Made by a program: the position numbers and the translations under genes. A stretch of 64,000 bases of DNA, taken from positions 103,749-167,748 of the forward strand of contig CALGIJ010000001.1 of the NCBI GenBank assembly GCA_937915545.1, given 5' to 3'. The DNA is from an uncultured Desulfobacterales bacterium (GTDB lineage Bacteria; Desulfobacterota; Desulfobulbia; Desulfobulbales; Desulfocapsaceae). This document shows positions 34,191 through 42,788 of the stretch, in pieces. Under the pieces are notes generated by a model. It was not told the origin of the DNA. It saw only the letters and a program-made list of their open reading frames with translations, and did not search any database. Each line of letters begins with the position of its first letter. Position 1 is the first letter of the stretch.

Positions 34191-35255
34191 TCAACCGACG
34201 ACATGTTCGACAGTGGCCAGCCCCTGCCGCGCCATGAAGCGCAGCAGGGGGAAATCGGCACCGGCACCATGCGCCAGCCGCTCTTGCAGCGAGGCCAGGG
34301 CCGGATAAAGATATGCGGAAAAGAACTGCTTGCCGCGCACCTTCCATAAAAATGCGAAGGCGCCGACTATCTGCAGATTCCGTTGCAAAGCCAGCCAGGG
34401 ATAGCTGGCAGCGGCCAGGGCCCCGCTCCCGCACTGACGGCTCTCCACCAGGCGGCAGTAGGTGGCGAGCAGGTCTTCCTGCAGCTCCTGGGCCAGCCCG
34501 GCATAAGGATCGAGGAGCAGGGAGGCGACATCGTACCCGAGGGGGCCGAAACGGCCAGCCTGGAAATCGATGAAGCGCACCCTCCCCCCCTGCACCATGA
34601 TGTTGCGGCTCTGGAAGTCGCGGTGCAAAAAGGCATCGCACGGAGCATGGCCGGCACGCTCGGCAAGGAGGGTGAACTCCTCGTCGATGCCGGCCGGGGC
34701 CTCGCGCCCGAGCAGGTCCTGCCAGAAGGCCCGCAGAAAGTAGCCCGATTCACGCTGCAGCATGAGCTCGCGGTCATAGCGCGGGCTGTCCCAGCACCAG
34801 CCGGCGTCAAAGCCCAGCGCGCCGCTGAACTGCATGTCGACGAGGCCGGCCAGGACAAGCCCATACCAATGGCGCAGTTCATCCTCACCGCGGCCGCTGA
34901 CCGCCTCCTGCAGGCGTACATCGCCAAGATCCTCACAGCACAGGGTGCCACTCTCCTCGTCCCAGCCGTAGAACTCGGGCACCGCCACGCCGCGCCGGCG
35001 CAGGTGGCTGCCGATCCGCCAGGAGGCGCGTGCCTCGGCCAGATCGGCGGCGCTGGCTGCCGCTGGGGCAATGATAATCACACCCTCCCCCGTGGGAAGG
35101 GGCAGGCGCCAGAAGCGGCGTGTCGAGCCATCGCTCTGCAGCCGCTGGCACCTCGCAAGGCCTGTGCCAGCATCCCGCCCGGCGGCGGCCAGCAGGTCCA
35201 GGGCGCGGCGAAGGATGTCGCGATCATCGAAGACCGCAGCCGCCAGGTTGCTCAT
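34191..35255 (-). CDS. AmgK-like aminoglycoside-phosphotransferase-fold sugar kinase
   Basis: A 354-residue APH-fold kinase with the catalytic loop HRDFQSRNIM and a following FIDFQAGRFGP metal-binding segment. In Pseudomonas the similar AmgK phosphorylates N-acetylmuramic acid (and GlcNAc) at C1 and acts before MurU. Here the gene overlaps the MurU-like gene by 4 bp, which strongly supports the same cell-wall recycling role. Assignment is by context and fold, not by a specificity motif. Confidence 0.75.
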   Translation of the reverse strand: MSNLAAAVFDDRDILRRALDLLAAAGRDAGTGLARCQRLQSDGSTRRFWRLPLPTGEGVIIIAPAAASAADLAEARASWRIGSHLRRRGVAVPEFYGWDEESGTLCCEDLGDVRLQEAVSGRGEDELRHWYGLVLAGLVDMQFSGALGFDAGWCWDSPRYDRELMLQRESGYFLRAFWQDLLGREAPAGIDEEFTLLAERAGHAPCDAFLHRDFQSRNIMVQGGRVRFIDFQAGRFGPLGYDVASLLLDPYAGLAQELQEDLLATYCRLVESRQCGSGALAAASYPWLALQRNLQIVGAFAFLWKVRGKQFFSAYLYPALASLQERLAHGAGADFPLLRFMARQGLATVEHVVG

Positions 35256-36154
35256 GCTCCCCCTCCCGCGGCCGGGGTGAGAATGCCATCCCGTACCACG
35301 CTGCCCGCGGCCACCTCGGCCCCGTCCCAGACTATCGCGCCGTCGATGAGCGCGCCCCTGCCGATCTTCGCCGCCCCGATAGAGGCCCAGCCACGCAGTT
35401 GCACGCCCTCACCCAGGCGGGCCCGGCCATCGACGATAAAGGGGCCGGGCTCTTCACCCAGCTCGGGCCAGCGCGGGATGGTCCCCGTAGCCAGGCCGCG
35501 GTTGAGCGCCAGGTAGTCTTCGGGAGTGCCCATATCGGTCCAGAAAGAGCCGTCACAGCGGCTGACGGCAATGGCCTCGGGCTCGTCGGCGAGCAGCCCC
35601 TGGTAGTGGTCGACGATGGAGGAAAAGGTCTGGTCGGGCAAAGGGCTGAGGATCTCCGGGTTGAGGACATGGATGCCGGTGAAGGCGAGGCCGTCGGCAA
35701 GCACGCGGCCGGCGAACTGGACCACCCGTCCCTCCGCCACCCGCACCGTGTTGAAGCGGGGGTAATGGTGCATGGCCAGGGTCACCTTGCTGCCGCCAAG
35801 GACATGCTGGCGGTAGAGCTTCTCCACCTCGACGTCGTGGTAGATATCGCCGTTGACCACCAGCAGCGGCTCGTCGCGCAGCCGCGGCAGGGCATGGCGC
35901 AGGCCGCCGCCTGTGCCGAGGATGGTGGCCTCTTCCTGCACGGTCACCCCGGCGAGGCCATCGAGCGCCTCGACGATCTGCTCGCGTAGGTGGTGGCAGT
36001 TGACGACAATATGGTCAAAGCCGAGCCCGGCCAGGCGCCTGATGATGGCCAGCAGCAGCGGCCTGTTGAGCACCGGGAAGAGCGGTTTCGGTCGCACCAG
36101 CGTATGGGGCAGGAGCCGCGTGCCGAACCCGGCGGCGAGAATCATCGCTTGCAT
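35252..36154 (-). CDS. MurU-like sugar-1-phosphate nucleotidyltransferase
   Basis: A 300-residue GT-A-fold nucleotidyltransferase with the signature AAGFGTRLLPHTLVRPKPLF (residues 7-26), VNGDIYHD and a C-terminal left-handed-helix-like segment. MurU makes UDP-MurNAc from MurNAc-1-phosphate, bypassing de novo synthesis and fosfomycin-sensitive MurA. Other sugar-phosphate nucleotidyltransferases look similar. The coupling to the AmgK-like kinase favours MurU. Confidence 0.75.
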   Translation of the reverse strand: MQAMILAAGFGTRLLPHTLVRPKPLFPVLNRPLLLAIIRRLAGLGFDHIVVNCHHLREQIVEALDGLAGVTVQEEATILGTGGGLRHALPRLRDEPLLVVNGDIYHDVEVEKLYRQHVLGGSKVTLAMHHYPRFNTVRVAEGRVVQFAGRVLADGLAFTGIHVLNPEILSPLPDQTFSSIVDHYQGLLADEPEAIAVSRCDGSFWTDMGTPEDYLALNRGLATGTIPRWPELGEEPGPFIVDGRARLGEGVQLRGWASIGAAKIGRGALIDGAIVWDGAEVAAGSVVRDGILTPAAGGGA

Positions 36155-36204
36155 GGGACTGTCCTCAGGCTGTTGCCGGCTGGCCTGTGCCGCCCTGCCA
36201 GGCG

Positions 36205-37062
36205 CTACTCGTAGCTGAGCGTGCCGTCGGCCTCCTCACTGACGCCGACGACGACGATACCGGCGCGGTTGGCCGCCTCGATGACCCTTTCGCGGTCAAA
36301 GAGCAGGGACTGGCCGGCCTCCACCGCCAGGACCGCCCCCTTGACGCTGCGCAGGGTCTCGATGGTGGTCACCCCGGTGGCCGGGAGGTCGAAGCGGAAG
36401 TCCTGCCCCGGCTTCTTGACCTTGACCACCACCGCCTTTTCTCTGGCCAGGCTGCCGCCGCGGAGGATGGTGGCGTCGGTGCCTTCGATGGCCTCCACCG
36501 CCAGCACCGTGCCGTCGCGGACAACCACGCACTGCCCGATATCGAGCCGGCCGATAGCCCTGGCGTTGTGCCAGCCAAAGGCGATATCCTGGCGCTGCGC
36601 CGCATTGGGCTTCTTCCTGGTCAGCACCCCACGGGGAAAGAGGAGGTGGCGCAGATAGACGGTAGATTCGAGCACGGCGACCCCCTCTTCCTCGAGAGCC
36701 CCGGCAAAGGCGCGGAGGATGGCGTCATCCTGCCGGCGGTCGATCTTGTTCCACAGCGACAGCGCCTTGAAGTCGGGGAGCACGTCGCGGAAGATCCTCG
36801 TCTTGGCGATGGTGCCGAGAAACACCGCCTCTTTCGCCCCCTCGCGGTGGAGAAAGGCGATGATCCTGCCGAGCTGGCCGAGCTTGACCCAGGTGACGGC
36901 ATCGGCCTCCGCCAAGGCCTCGCGGTCGCTCTCGCCCTGATGGGCGACCACCACCACCCGCCGCCCCTCATCGTGGGCCGCCTTGATGAACAGCCTCGGG
37001 AACTGGCCGCCGCCAGCGATGATGGCGATGGTCTCAGAATCCTGGGGCACTGCCGTGTCCAT
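36205..37062 (-). CDS. lpxI: UDP-2,3-diacylglucosamine pyrophosphatase LpxI
   Basis: A 285-residue enzyme that cleaves UDP-2,3-diacylglucosamine to lipid X in lipid A synthesis; it replaces LpxH in many alpha- and delta-proteobacteria. The N-terminal segment IAIIAGGGQFPRLF and the C-terminal segment with FRFDLPATGVTTIETL match the LpxI family. The start at 37062 overlaps the lpxA stop codon by 1 bp (TGATG). A longer frame from 37140 would intrude into lpxA and is rejected. Confidence 0.93.
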   Translation of the reverse strand: MDTAVPQDSETIAIIAGGGQFPRLFIKAAHDEGRRVVVVAHQGESDREALAEADAVTWVKLGQLGRIIAFLHREGAKEAVFLGTIAKTRIFRDVLPDFKALSLWNKIDRRQDDAILRAFAGALEEEGVAVLESTVYLRHLLFPRGVLTRKKPNAAQRQDIAFGWHNARAIGRLDIGQCVVVRDGTVLAVEAIEGTDATILRGGSLAREKAVVVKVKKPGQDFRFDLPATGVTTIETLRSVKGAVLAVEAGQSLLFDRERVIEAANRAGIVVVGVSEEADGTLSYE

Positions 37063-37859
37063 CAATCCTCGTCGGTCTGCTTGACCACGCCGCGCTTCGA
37101 CTCGAGGAAGAAGCGCACCAGGGTCTGCACCTCGGGGCAATCGGGGTAGTCGACCCGGGCCACCTCGATAGCGTCTTTCATCAGGAGGTGCGGCGAACGG
37201 AAGATGATGCGGAAGGCCTCGTCGAGATTTTTGATGGTCTCGCGGCTGAAGCCGTTGCGCTTCAGGCCGACCTTGTTGATCCCCGAGATGCGCGTACGGT
37301 TGCGCGTCCCGGCGATGATCACGAAAGGAGGCACGTCGAGGCTGATCCCCGAGACTCCGCCGATATAGCTGAAGGTGCCGATGCGGCAGAACTGATGCAC
37401 CGCCACCAGGCCGCCGATGGAGGCGCGGTCGCCCACCTCGACATGTCCGGCCAGGGTGGCGACGTTGGCCATGATGACGTTGTTGCCGATGACACAGTCA
37501 TGGGCAACATGGGTATAGGCCATGAGCAGGTTGTTGTTGCCGATCACCGTCTTGCTGTGGCCATGGGGGGTGCCGCGGTGGATCGAGGCGAACTCGCGGA
37601 TCTGGTTGTCGTTGCCGATGATCAGCTCGGTGGGCTCGCCCTTGTAGCTGAGATCCTGGGGGTCGCCGCCGACCACTGAGAACGAACCGAGGAGGTTGCG
37701 CTCGCCGATGGTTGTCGGCCCGGAGACCACGGCATGGGCCTTGACCCGGCTGTCGGCGCCGATGCGCACATGGGGACCGATGACCGCGTAGGGCTCGACG
37801 ATAACGGAAGGGTGGAGTTCCGCCTGGGGATCCACCACGGCTGTGGGGTGTATGGGCAT
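37062..37859 (-). CDS. lpxA: UDP-N-acetylglucosamine acyltransferase LpxA
   Basis: First enzyme of lipid A synthesis; transfers a 3-hydroxyacyl chain from ACP to UDP-GlcNAc. The 265-residue protein is a left-handed beta-helix of hexapeptide repeats beginning IHPTAVVDPQAELHPSV. The catalytic His lies in the AYTHVAHDCVIGN segment. A C-terminal helical domain follows (GLKRNGFSRETI). It lies between fabZ (109 bp upstream) and lpxI. Confidence 0.95.
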   Translation of the reverse strand: MPIHPTAVVDPQAELHPSVIVEPYAVIGPHVRIGADSRVKAHAVVSGPTTIGERNLLGSFSVVGGDPQDLSYKGEPTELIIGNDNQIREFASIHRGTPHGHSKTVIGNNNLLMAYTHVAHDCVIGNNVIMANVATLAGHVEVGDRASIGGLVAVHQFCRIGTFSYIGGVSGISLDVPPFVIIAGTRNRTRISGINKVGLKRNGFSRETIKNLDEAFRIIFRSPHLLMKDAIEVARVDYPDCPEVQTLVRFFLESKRGVVKQTDED

Positions 37860-37968
37860 GGGTCTTGTCTCTCTTTGAAAAAATGTGTGGCAGGCGGGGC
37901 CTTGGTATGGCGGGAAGGTGCTTCCTTACCTGCTCGCGCCCCTCTCTGCAAGGTTTTTCATGGAAAAT

Positions 37969-38421
37969 TCAGGAAAAGGAGGCCATCAGCTCGGCCTCGG
38001 CCACCAGCTGCCCGTCGACGGTGGCGGTCGCCGCCATAACCATGATCGAGCGTTTTTCCTTGAGCAGCTTGAGGGTGAAGAACAGCTGATCTCCAGGGGT
38101 CACCGGCTTGCGGAACCGCGCCTTGTCGATTCCGGCGAAAAAGAGCAGCTTGCTGCCGATGGCCTTGGGGTTGCTGTAATAGGCCATGATGCCGCCCACC
38201 TGGGCCATGCCCTCGAGGATGAGCACCCCGGGCATCACCGGCCGCCCCGGGAAGTGTCCCTGAAAGAAGGGCTCGTTGATGGTGACGTTCTTGAGGCCGA
38301 CGATCTCCTTGCCGAGTTCGAGCGAGACGATGCGGTCGACCATGACGAAGGGGTAGCGGTGCGGCAGAAGCCGCAGGATCTCCACGATATCTATCTTCTC
38401 CGGAATGTCGATCTTCTCCAT
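37969..38421 (-). CDS. fabZ: 3-hydroxyacyl-ACP dehydratase FabZ
   Basis: A 150-residue hot-dog-fold dehydratase of fatty acid synthesis, competing with LpxA/LpxD for 3-hydroxyacyl-ACP. The active-site His is in GHFPGRPVMPGVLILEGMAQ, with Glu in the same segment; LLPHRYPFVMVDR is the N-terminal hallmark. The start at 38421 follows a GGAGGAG site; an upstream ATG at 38439 overlaps that signal. The lpxD-fabZ-lpxA order is the usual lipid A arrangement. Confidence 0.95.
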   Translation of the reverse strand: MEKIDIPEKIDIVEILRLLPHRYPFVMVDRIVSLELGKEIVGLKNVTINEPFFQGHFPGRPVMPGVLILEGMAQVGGIMAYYSNPKAIGSKLLFFAGIDKARFRKPVTPGDQLFFTLKLLKEKRSIMVMAATATVDGQLVAEAELMASFS

Positions 38422-38435
38422 GCCACTCTCCTCCC

Positions 38436-39485
38436 TCATTCGTTATCGGCCTCGGTTCCGTGCTGCTCTGCCACGGCCTTGCCGAGTTTTCGTAATTGAC
38501 TGTTCAGTTCCGGCAGCTTGGCGTAGACGGCGCTGCACTTGGCCCATTGCCGCACCGGGATGGCGGGGGAGCCGCCGATGACCGCCCCCGCCTCCTGATC
38601 GTTATGCACCCCACCCTGAGCGGCAACCATCACCCGGTCGCCGAGGCGGAGATGACCGGCGAGACCGACCTGGCCGCCGAGAACGACGTTGCGCCCGAGG
38701 ACGCAGGACCCGGCGATGCCCACCTGGGCGACGATAAGGCTGTTCTCGCCGACGACGACATTATGGCCGATCTGCACCAGGTTGTCGATCTTCGCCCCGG
38801 ACTTGATCCAGGTTTCGCCGAAGGTGGCCCGGTCGATGCAACAATTGGCGCCGATCTCGACGTCGTCGTCGATACGCACCCGCCCCACCTGGGGCCGTTT
38901 GACGTGCTCGCCCTTTCTATTGGTGGCATAGCCGTAGCCGTCGCTGCCGATCACCGCCCCCGGATTGATAATGACGCGATTGCCAATGATGGTGCCTCTG
39001 CAGATGGTGACATTGACGTTGATGGTGCAATCGTCGCCGACCACCACGTCATCTTCGATGACAACGCCGGCGGCGACGGTCACCCGCTCACCGAGGCGCA
39101 CGCCCTCGCCAATGACCGCCAAGGGACCGATGCTGATGGCGCTGCCGAGATGGCAGCTCTCGCTGACCACGGCGCGGGGGTGGACACCGCTGGCCTTGAA
39201 GGGGGTGGCGAGGAAGTGGTTATGGACGATCGCCGCCGCCAGGTAGGGGTCGGCCACCTCGATGAGCGGCAGGCGGGCCGGCCCGGCGACGCCTCGCGGC
39301 ACGATGGCCGCGCCGGCGCCGGTGGCGGCGAGCAGATGCGCTTCCTTGGCCTTGGCGAGAAAGGTAATCTCTTCCGGGCCGGCATTGTCAAGGGCGGCGA
39401 GGCCGGAGAAGCGGATGCTGCCGTCGCCGACCACCACTCCATCGACCATGGCGGCCAGGGTTTGCAGGGTTTCAAATTTTTCCAT
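38436..39485 (-). CDS. lpxD: UDP-3-O-acylglucosamine N-acyltransferase LpxD
   Basis: Adds the N-linked 3-hydroxyacyl chain in lipid A synthesis. The 349-residue protein has an N-terminal uridine-binding domain, then a hexapeptide-repeat beta helix, with the catalytic His in the IGHNVVVGEN segment. It starts 9 bp after the muramidase-like gene stop, pointing to co-transcription. Confidence 0.95.
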   Translation of the reverse strand: MEKFETLQTLAAMVDGVVVGDGSIRFSGLAALDNAGPEEITFLAKAKEAHLLAATGAGAAIVPRGVAGPARLPLIEVADPYLAAAIVHNHFLATPFKASGVHPRAVVSESCHLGSAISIGPLAVIGEGVRLGERVTVAAGVVIEDDVVVGDDCTINVNVTICRGTIIGNRVIINPGAVIGSDGYGYATNRKGEHVKRPQVGRVRIDDDVEIGANCCIDRATFGETWIKSGAKIDNLVQIGHNVVVGENSLIVAQVGIAGSCVLGRNVVLGGQVGLAGHLRLGDRVMVAAQGGVHNDQEAGAVIGGSPAIPVRQWAKCSAVYAKLPELNSQLRKLGKAVAEQHGTEADNE

Positions 39486-39494
39486 TGGATGTGA

Positions 39495-40664
39495 TCAGTG
39501 GTAGAGGAAATATGTGCGCCGCACTCCGTCGAAGCCAGCCAGTCCCGCCTCCCACTCCCTCTCGAGTTCGGTGAGGTCGCGGCCCTCGGCCAGCTGCCGA
39601 CGCAGTGCCGAGTCGCCAAGAATGAGGTCGAGCGGCAATCGCTGGTACTCGTATTCGTAGGGCGGGTTCTTGTAGCGGAACTCCTCGGGGTAGAGGAGTT
39701 GCAAGGTCTGCAGGAGGCAGAGGCTGGTTCGGTAGGGCAGAAAAGCGCGCGGGTCGGTGACGTGGAGCTGGAAGCCGCGGCATGGCGCCCCGGCCCACTT
39801 TCCCGAGGTCGGCTGGAAGACGATGGGACGCAGCAGGCAGCCGGGCAGATCCCTGTCGGCGAGGCGCTCGAGCACCGCCTGGTGCTCGATGAAGGGCGCG
39901 CCGAAGAACTCGAAGGGCTGCGTGGTGCCGCGTCCCTCGGAAATATTGGTGCCCTCCCAGATGACCTGGCCGGGGTACACCATGGCGGTCTCCGGGGTCG
40001 GCATGTTGGGCGAGGGTGCCACCCAGGGCAGGCCGGTGTCGCGGAAGAGCATCTCCCGCCGCCATCCGCGCATCGCCATCACCATGACCTCCGCCCCCAG
40101 GGAGAATTCCTTGTTGATCAGCAGGGCAAGTTCGCCAAAGGTCAAGCCGTGGCGCATCGGCAGGGGGAAGAGGCCGACGAAGGAGCTGCAGTCGGGTCGC
40201 AGCAGGTTGCCCTCGATGGCCAATCCGCCGATGGGGTTGGGGCGGTCGAGCACGATGACCTCCTTGCCACATTCGGCGGCCGCTTCCAGACAATGCGCCA
40301 TGGTGTAGAGGAAGGTATAGACACGGGTGCCGACGTCGACGAGGTCGACGAGGAGCACGTCGATCTTCTCCATCATCTCCCTGGTCGGTTTGCGCTGTTC
40401 CCCGTAGAGGCTGTACACCGGCAGCCCGGTGAGCGGGTCGACGCAGTGGTCGGACTCGATCATATTGTCCTGCTTTTCCGAAAAAAAGCCATGCTGCGGC
40501 GAGAACAGGCAGCACAGCTGCCGGCCGTAGCGCCGCTGCAGCAACTGGGCGCCGTGACGCAGCAGGTGGTCGGTGGAGGCCTGGTTGCAGAGATAACCAA
40601 GCCGCTTACCGGTGACCTGTGGCGGCGGGCTGTCGAGAAAGAGTTCCAGACCGATATGCAGCAT
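39495..40664 (-). CDS. NamZ-like exo-beta-N-acetylmuramidase (DUF1343)
   Basis: A 389-residue DUF1343 protein. The family founder NamZ of Bacillus subtilis removes MurNAc from the non-reducing end of peptidoglycan fragments. Visible family segments are LGYLCNQAS, LFSPQHGFFSEKQD, VLLVDLVDVGTRVYTFLYTM and SPNMPTPETAMVYPG. No signal peptide is seen (it begins MLHIGLELFLDS), unlike the secreted Bacillus enzyme, so a cytoplasmic role on imported fragments is inferred. It is first in the operon whose far end holds MurU- and AmgK-like genes, giving a full MurNAc salvage route. Confidence 0.85.
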   Translation of the reverse strand: MLHIGLELFLDSPPPQVTGKRLGYLCNQASTDHLLRHGAQLLQRRYGRQLCCLFSPQHGFFSEKQDNMIESDHCVDPLTGLPVYSLYGEQRKPTREMMEKIDVLLVDLVDVGTRVYTFLYTMAHCLEAAAECGKEVIVLDRPNPIGGLAIEGNLLRPDCSSFVGLFPLPMRHGLTFGELALLINKEFSLGAEVMVMAMRGWRREMLFRDTGLPWVAPSPNMPTPETAMVYPGQVIWEGTNISEGRGTTQPFEFFGAPFIEHQAVLERLADRDLPGCLLRPIVFQPTSGKWAGAPCRGFQLHVTDPRAFLPYRTSLCLLQTLQLLYPEEFRYKNPPYEYEYQRLPLDLILGDSALRRQLAEGRDLTELEREWEAGLAGFDGVRRTYFLYH

Positions 40665-41032
40665 GACGTTCCCGAAGAGGTGGAGGAAGAAAACCAGAGG
40701 AGCAAGATCGCTATTTTACTGGCCTCGAGGAGAAAAGTCAAAAGGAGATGGCCATTGGTGCTGGTCAGGGATGTGCAGCGGCGGCATTGCGAGCGGCATA
40801 CGCTGCTTCTCGCACCGCCCGTTCTCGGCTGCCGGGGAGGGGGTTACACGTTGCAATCTCAGCAAAGATTTTGCCGAACGTTCGCACCCCCGCTGTGAGC
40901 TCCCCTTGACGAAAAGAGGAACGGGCCCGAAGCAGTGGCGATAAAGAGGGCACCAGCGAAAACACTGCGGCCGCGCACGGAACCGCAGCATGCGGTTCCG
41001 CCGCGGCCGCAGCAGATGTATTATGAATCACC
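40665..41032. other. Intergenic region: promoter zone of the envelope operon and nitroreductase terminator
   Basis: About 370 bp with no supported gene. The right part holds the large hairpin terminator at 40965-41012. The left part must contain the promoter for the minus-strand namZ-like/lpxD/fabZ/lpxA operon, but no clear -35/-10 pair was recognised. Confidence 0.5.
40965..41012 (-). terminator. Large two-part hairpin terminator after the nitroreductase gene
   Basis: Outer arms CTGCGGCCGCG (40965-40975) and CGCGGCCGCAG (41002-41012) and inner arms GGAACCGCA (40979-40987) and TGCGGTTCC (40991-40999) are perfectly complementary, with a GCA loop. Read leftwards, the hairpin is followed by TGTTTT. 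It terminates the beta-oxidation operon. Confidence 0.8.
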
Positions 41033-41575
41033 TCAGCGGGCGGGGAAGCGCCCGAAGTGAACGAATTCACCGACTTCGCGGCGTTTCGGGGCAGGCGGGT
41101 CCTGATCCGGGTAGCCGAGGGCAATCAGCGCCACCAGTTCGACTCCCTCGGGGACGCCCAGCAGTTCCTCCGCCGCCTTATGATCGAAGGAACCGATGAT
41201 CACCGAACCGAGACCAAGCTCCCAGGCCTTGAGGCACAGGGTCTGGCTGATGATGCCAAGGTCGTAGAGGAACCAGTGCTGATACCTGGTGACCTGCACC
41301 CCCTTGTAGTAGCCGGATTTCTGCGGGCTGCCGCAGACGGCGAGCAGTACCGGGGCCGACTCGGTGCACTTGCCCGCCGGATTCTTGGCGGAGAGCATGC
41401 CGGCCAGCTTGCGCTTGTCTTCACCGTCCTCGACCACCACCAGCTCCCAGCACTGCAGGTTGCCCCAGGATGGCGAGTAACGTGCCGTCTCGAAGAGGTC
41501 GGCGAGCACTTCCGCGGCTACCGGCCGGTCCTGAAAACGGCGTACACTGCGCCGTTTCTTGAAAAGTTCATCCAT
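41033..41575 (-). CDS. Nitroreductase-family FMN protein
   Basis: A 180-residue nitroreductase-fold protein. The FMN-binding start RRSVRRFQDRPV and the region ARYSPSWGNLQCWELVVV are typical, and SVIIGSF and ALGYPDQ near the end belong to the family. Substrate not predictable; such flavoproteins reduce nitro, quinone or enone groups with NAD(P)H. The start at 41575 follows GGAGG with 5-bp spacing. It is last in the acyl-CoA operon, 30 bp after the acyl-CoA dehydrogenase. Confidence 0.85.
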   Translation of the reverse strand: MDELFKKRRSVRRFQDRPVAAEVLADLFETARYSPSWGNLQCWELVVVEDGEDKRKLAGMLSAKNPAGKCTESAPVLLAVCGSPQKSGYYKGVQVTRYQHWFLYDLGIISQTLCLKAWELGLGSVIIGSFDHKAAEELLGVPEGVELVALIALGYPDQDPPAPKRREVGEFVHFGRFPAR

Positions 41576-41605
41576 GTCATCCTCCAATTCCGGTTGCTGC
41601 CGGGT

Positions 41606-42763
41606 TCATGACAATTCGCCGAGGATCTCCCGGGCGATGATCAGCCGCTGAATCTCGCTGGTGCCTTCGTAGATCGAGGTGACGCGCACGTCACGGGCAT
41701 AGCGTTCGATGGGGAAATCGCGGGTATAGCCGTAGCCGCCGAACATCTGCATCGCCTCGTAGCAGGCCCTGTTGGCCGCCTCGGTGGCGAAGAGCTTGGC
41801 CATGGAGGCGGCCTTGGCGAAGGGTCGCCCCTGCTCCTTGCGGAAGGCGGCGTGCATGAGCAGCAGGCGCGCCGCCTCGAGCTCGGTATAGGTGTCGGCG
41901 ATCTTCCACTGGATACCCTGGAATTCGCTGATCTTGCGTCCGAACTGGGCCCGCTCGCGGGCGTAGCGGGTGGCCTTGTCGATGGCCGCCAGGCCTACCC
42001 CCAAAGCCAGCGAGCCGATACCGATGCGCCCCCCGGCAAGCTCGGCCACGGCACCACGGAAGCCGTCGTTTTCCTTGCCCATCAGGGCCGAGGCGGGGAT
42101 GCGGCAGTCCTGGAAGAGGATCTCGTTGGTGGGCGAGGCATGCTGGCCCATCTTCTCTTCCTTCTTGCCAACCACCAGACCCTTGGTGCCACCTTCCACC
42201 AGGAAGAGGCTGATGCCCTTGCCCTTGGGGGCCTTGGGGTCGGTCACCGCCCAGACCACGAAGACGCCGGCGAAGACCCCACTGGTGATGAAGATCTTCG
42301 AGCCGTTGAGCACCCAGTGGTCGCCGTCGCGCACCGCGGTGGTCGTCATGCCTGCAGGGTCCGAACCGGCCCCCGGCTCGGTAAGGGCGAAGGCCCCGGC
42401 AGGATACTCACCGCTGCAGATGGCGCTGATATACTTCTGCTTCTGCTCCTCGCTGGCCAGGGCCTGGATGACCTCGGCCACCATATTGTTCACCGAGACG
42501 GTGACTGCGGTGGAGGCACAGGCACGGGCAATCTCGGTGATCGCCAGGCTGAAGGCGATGGGCCCGGCTTCGGAGCCACCGTAGGCCTCGCGGATATTGA
42601 GCCCCATGAAGCCGAGCTCGGCGAGCTTGTTGAGGTTGGCGAGGAAGATGGCCCCGTCGCCCCCCCTATCGAGCTCGGCGGCCGCCGCTTCCAATTCGGC
42701 GGTGGCAAAATCCCTGGCAGTCTCCTGAATCAGCTTCTGTTCCTCGCTGAGATCGAAATTCAT
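41606..42763 (-). CDS. Acyl-CoA dehydrogenase (short-chain/butyryl-CoA type)
   Basis: A 385-residue FAD acyl-CoA dehydrogenase. Features are ALTEPGAGSDPAGMTT (FAD/substrate contact), the C-terminal YGGYGYTRDFPIERYARD and the catalytic Glu in SIYEGTSEIQR. The length and motifs fit short-chain or butyryl-CoA dehydrogenases. It carries electrons to ETF; no etfAB gene is adjacent here. It works with the crotonase, HBD and thiolase of the same operon, in either the oxidative or the reductive direction. Confidence 0.93.
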   Translation of the reverse strand: MNFDLSEEQKLIQETARDFATAELEAAAAELDRGGDGAIFLANLNKLAELGFMGLNIREAYGGSEAGPIAFSLAITEIARACASTAVTVSVNNMVAEVIQALASEEQKQKYISAICSGEYPAGAFALTEPGAGSDPAGMTTTAVRDGDHWVLNGSKIFITSGVFAGVFVVWAVTDPKAPKGKGISLFLVEGGTKGLVVGKKEEKMGQHASPTNEILFQDCRIPASALMGKENDGFRGAVAELAGGRIGIGSLALGVGLAAIDKATRYARERAQFGRKISEFQGIQWKIADTYTELEAARLLLMHAAFRKEQGRPFAKAASMAKLFATEAANRACYEAMQMFGGYGYTRDFPIERYARDVRVTSIYEGTSEIQRLIIAREILGELS

Positions 42764-42788
42764 GGCCCTCTCCCTGGCGCTGGGGTGG

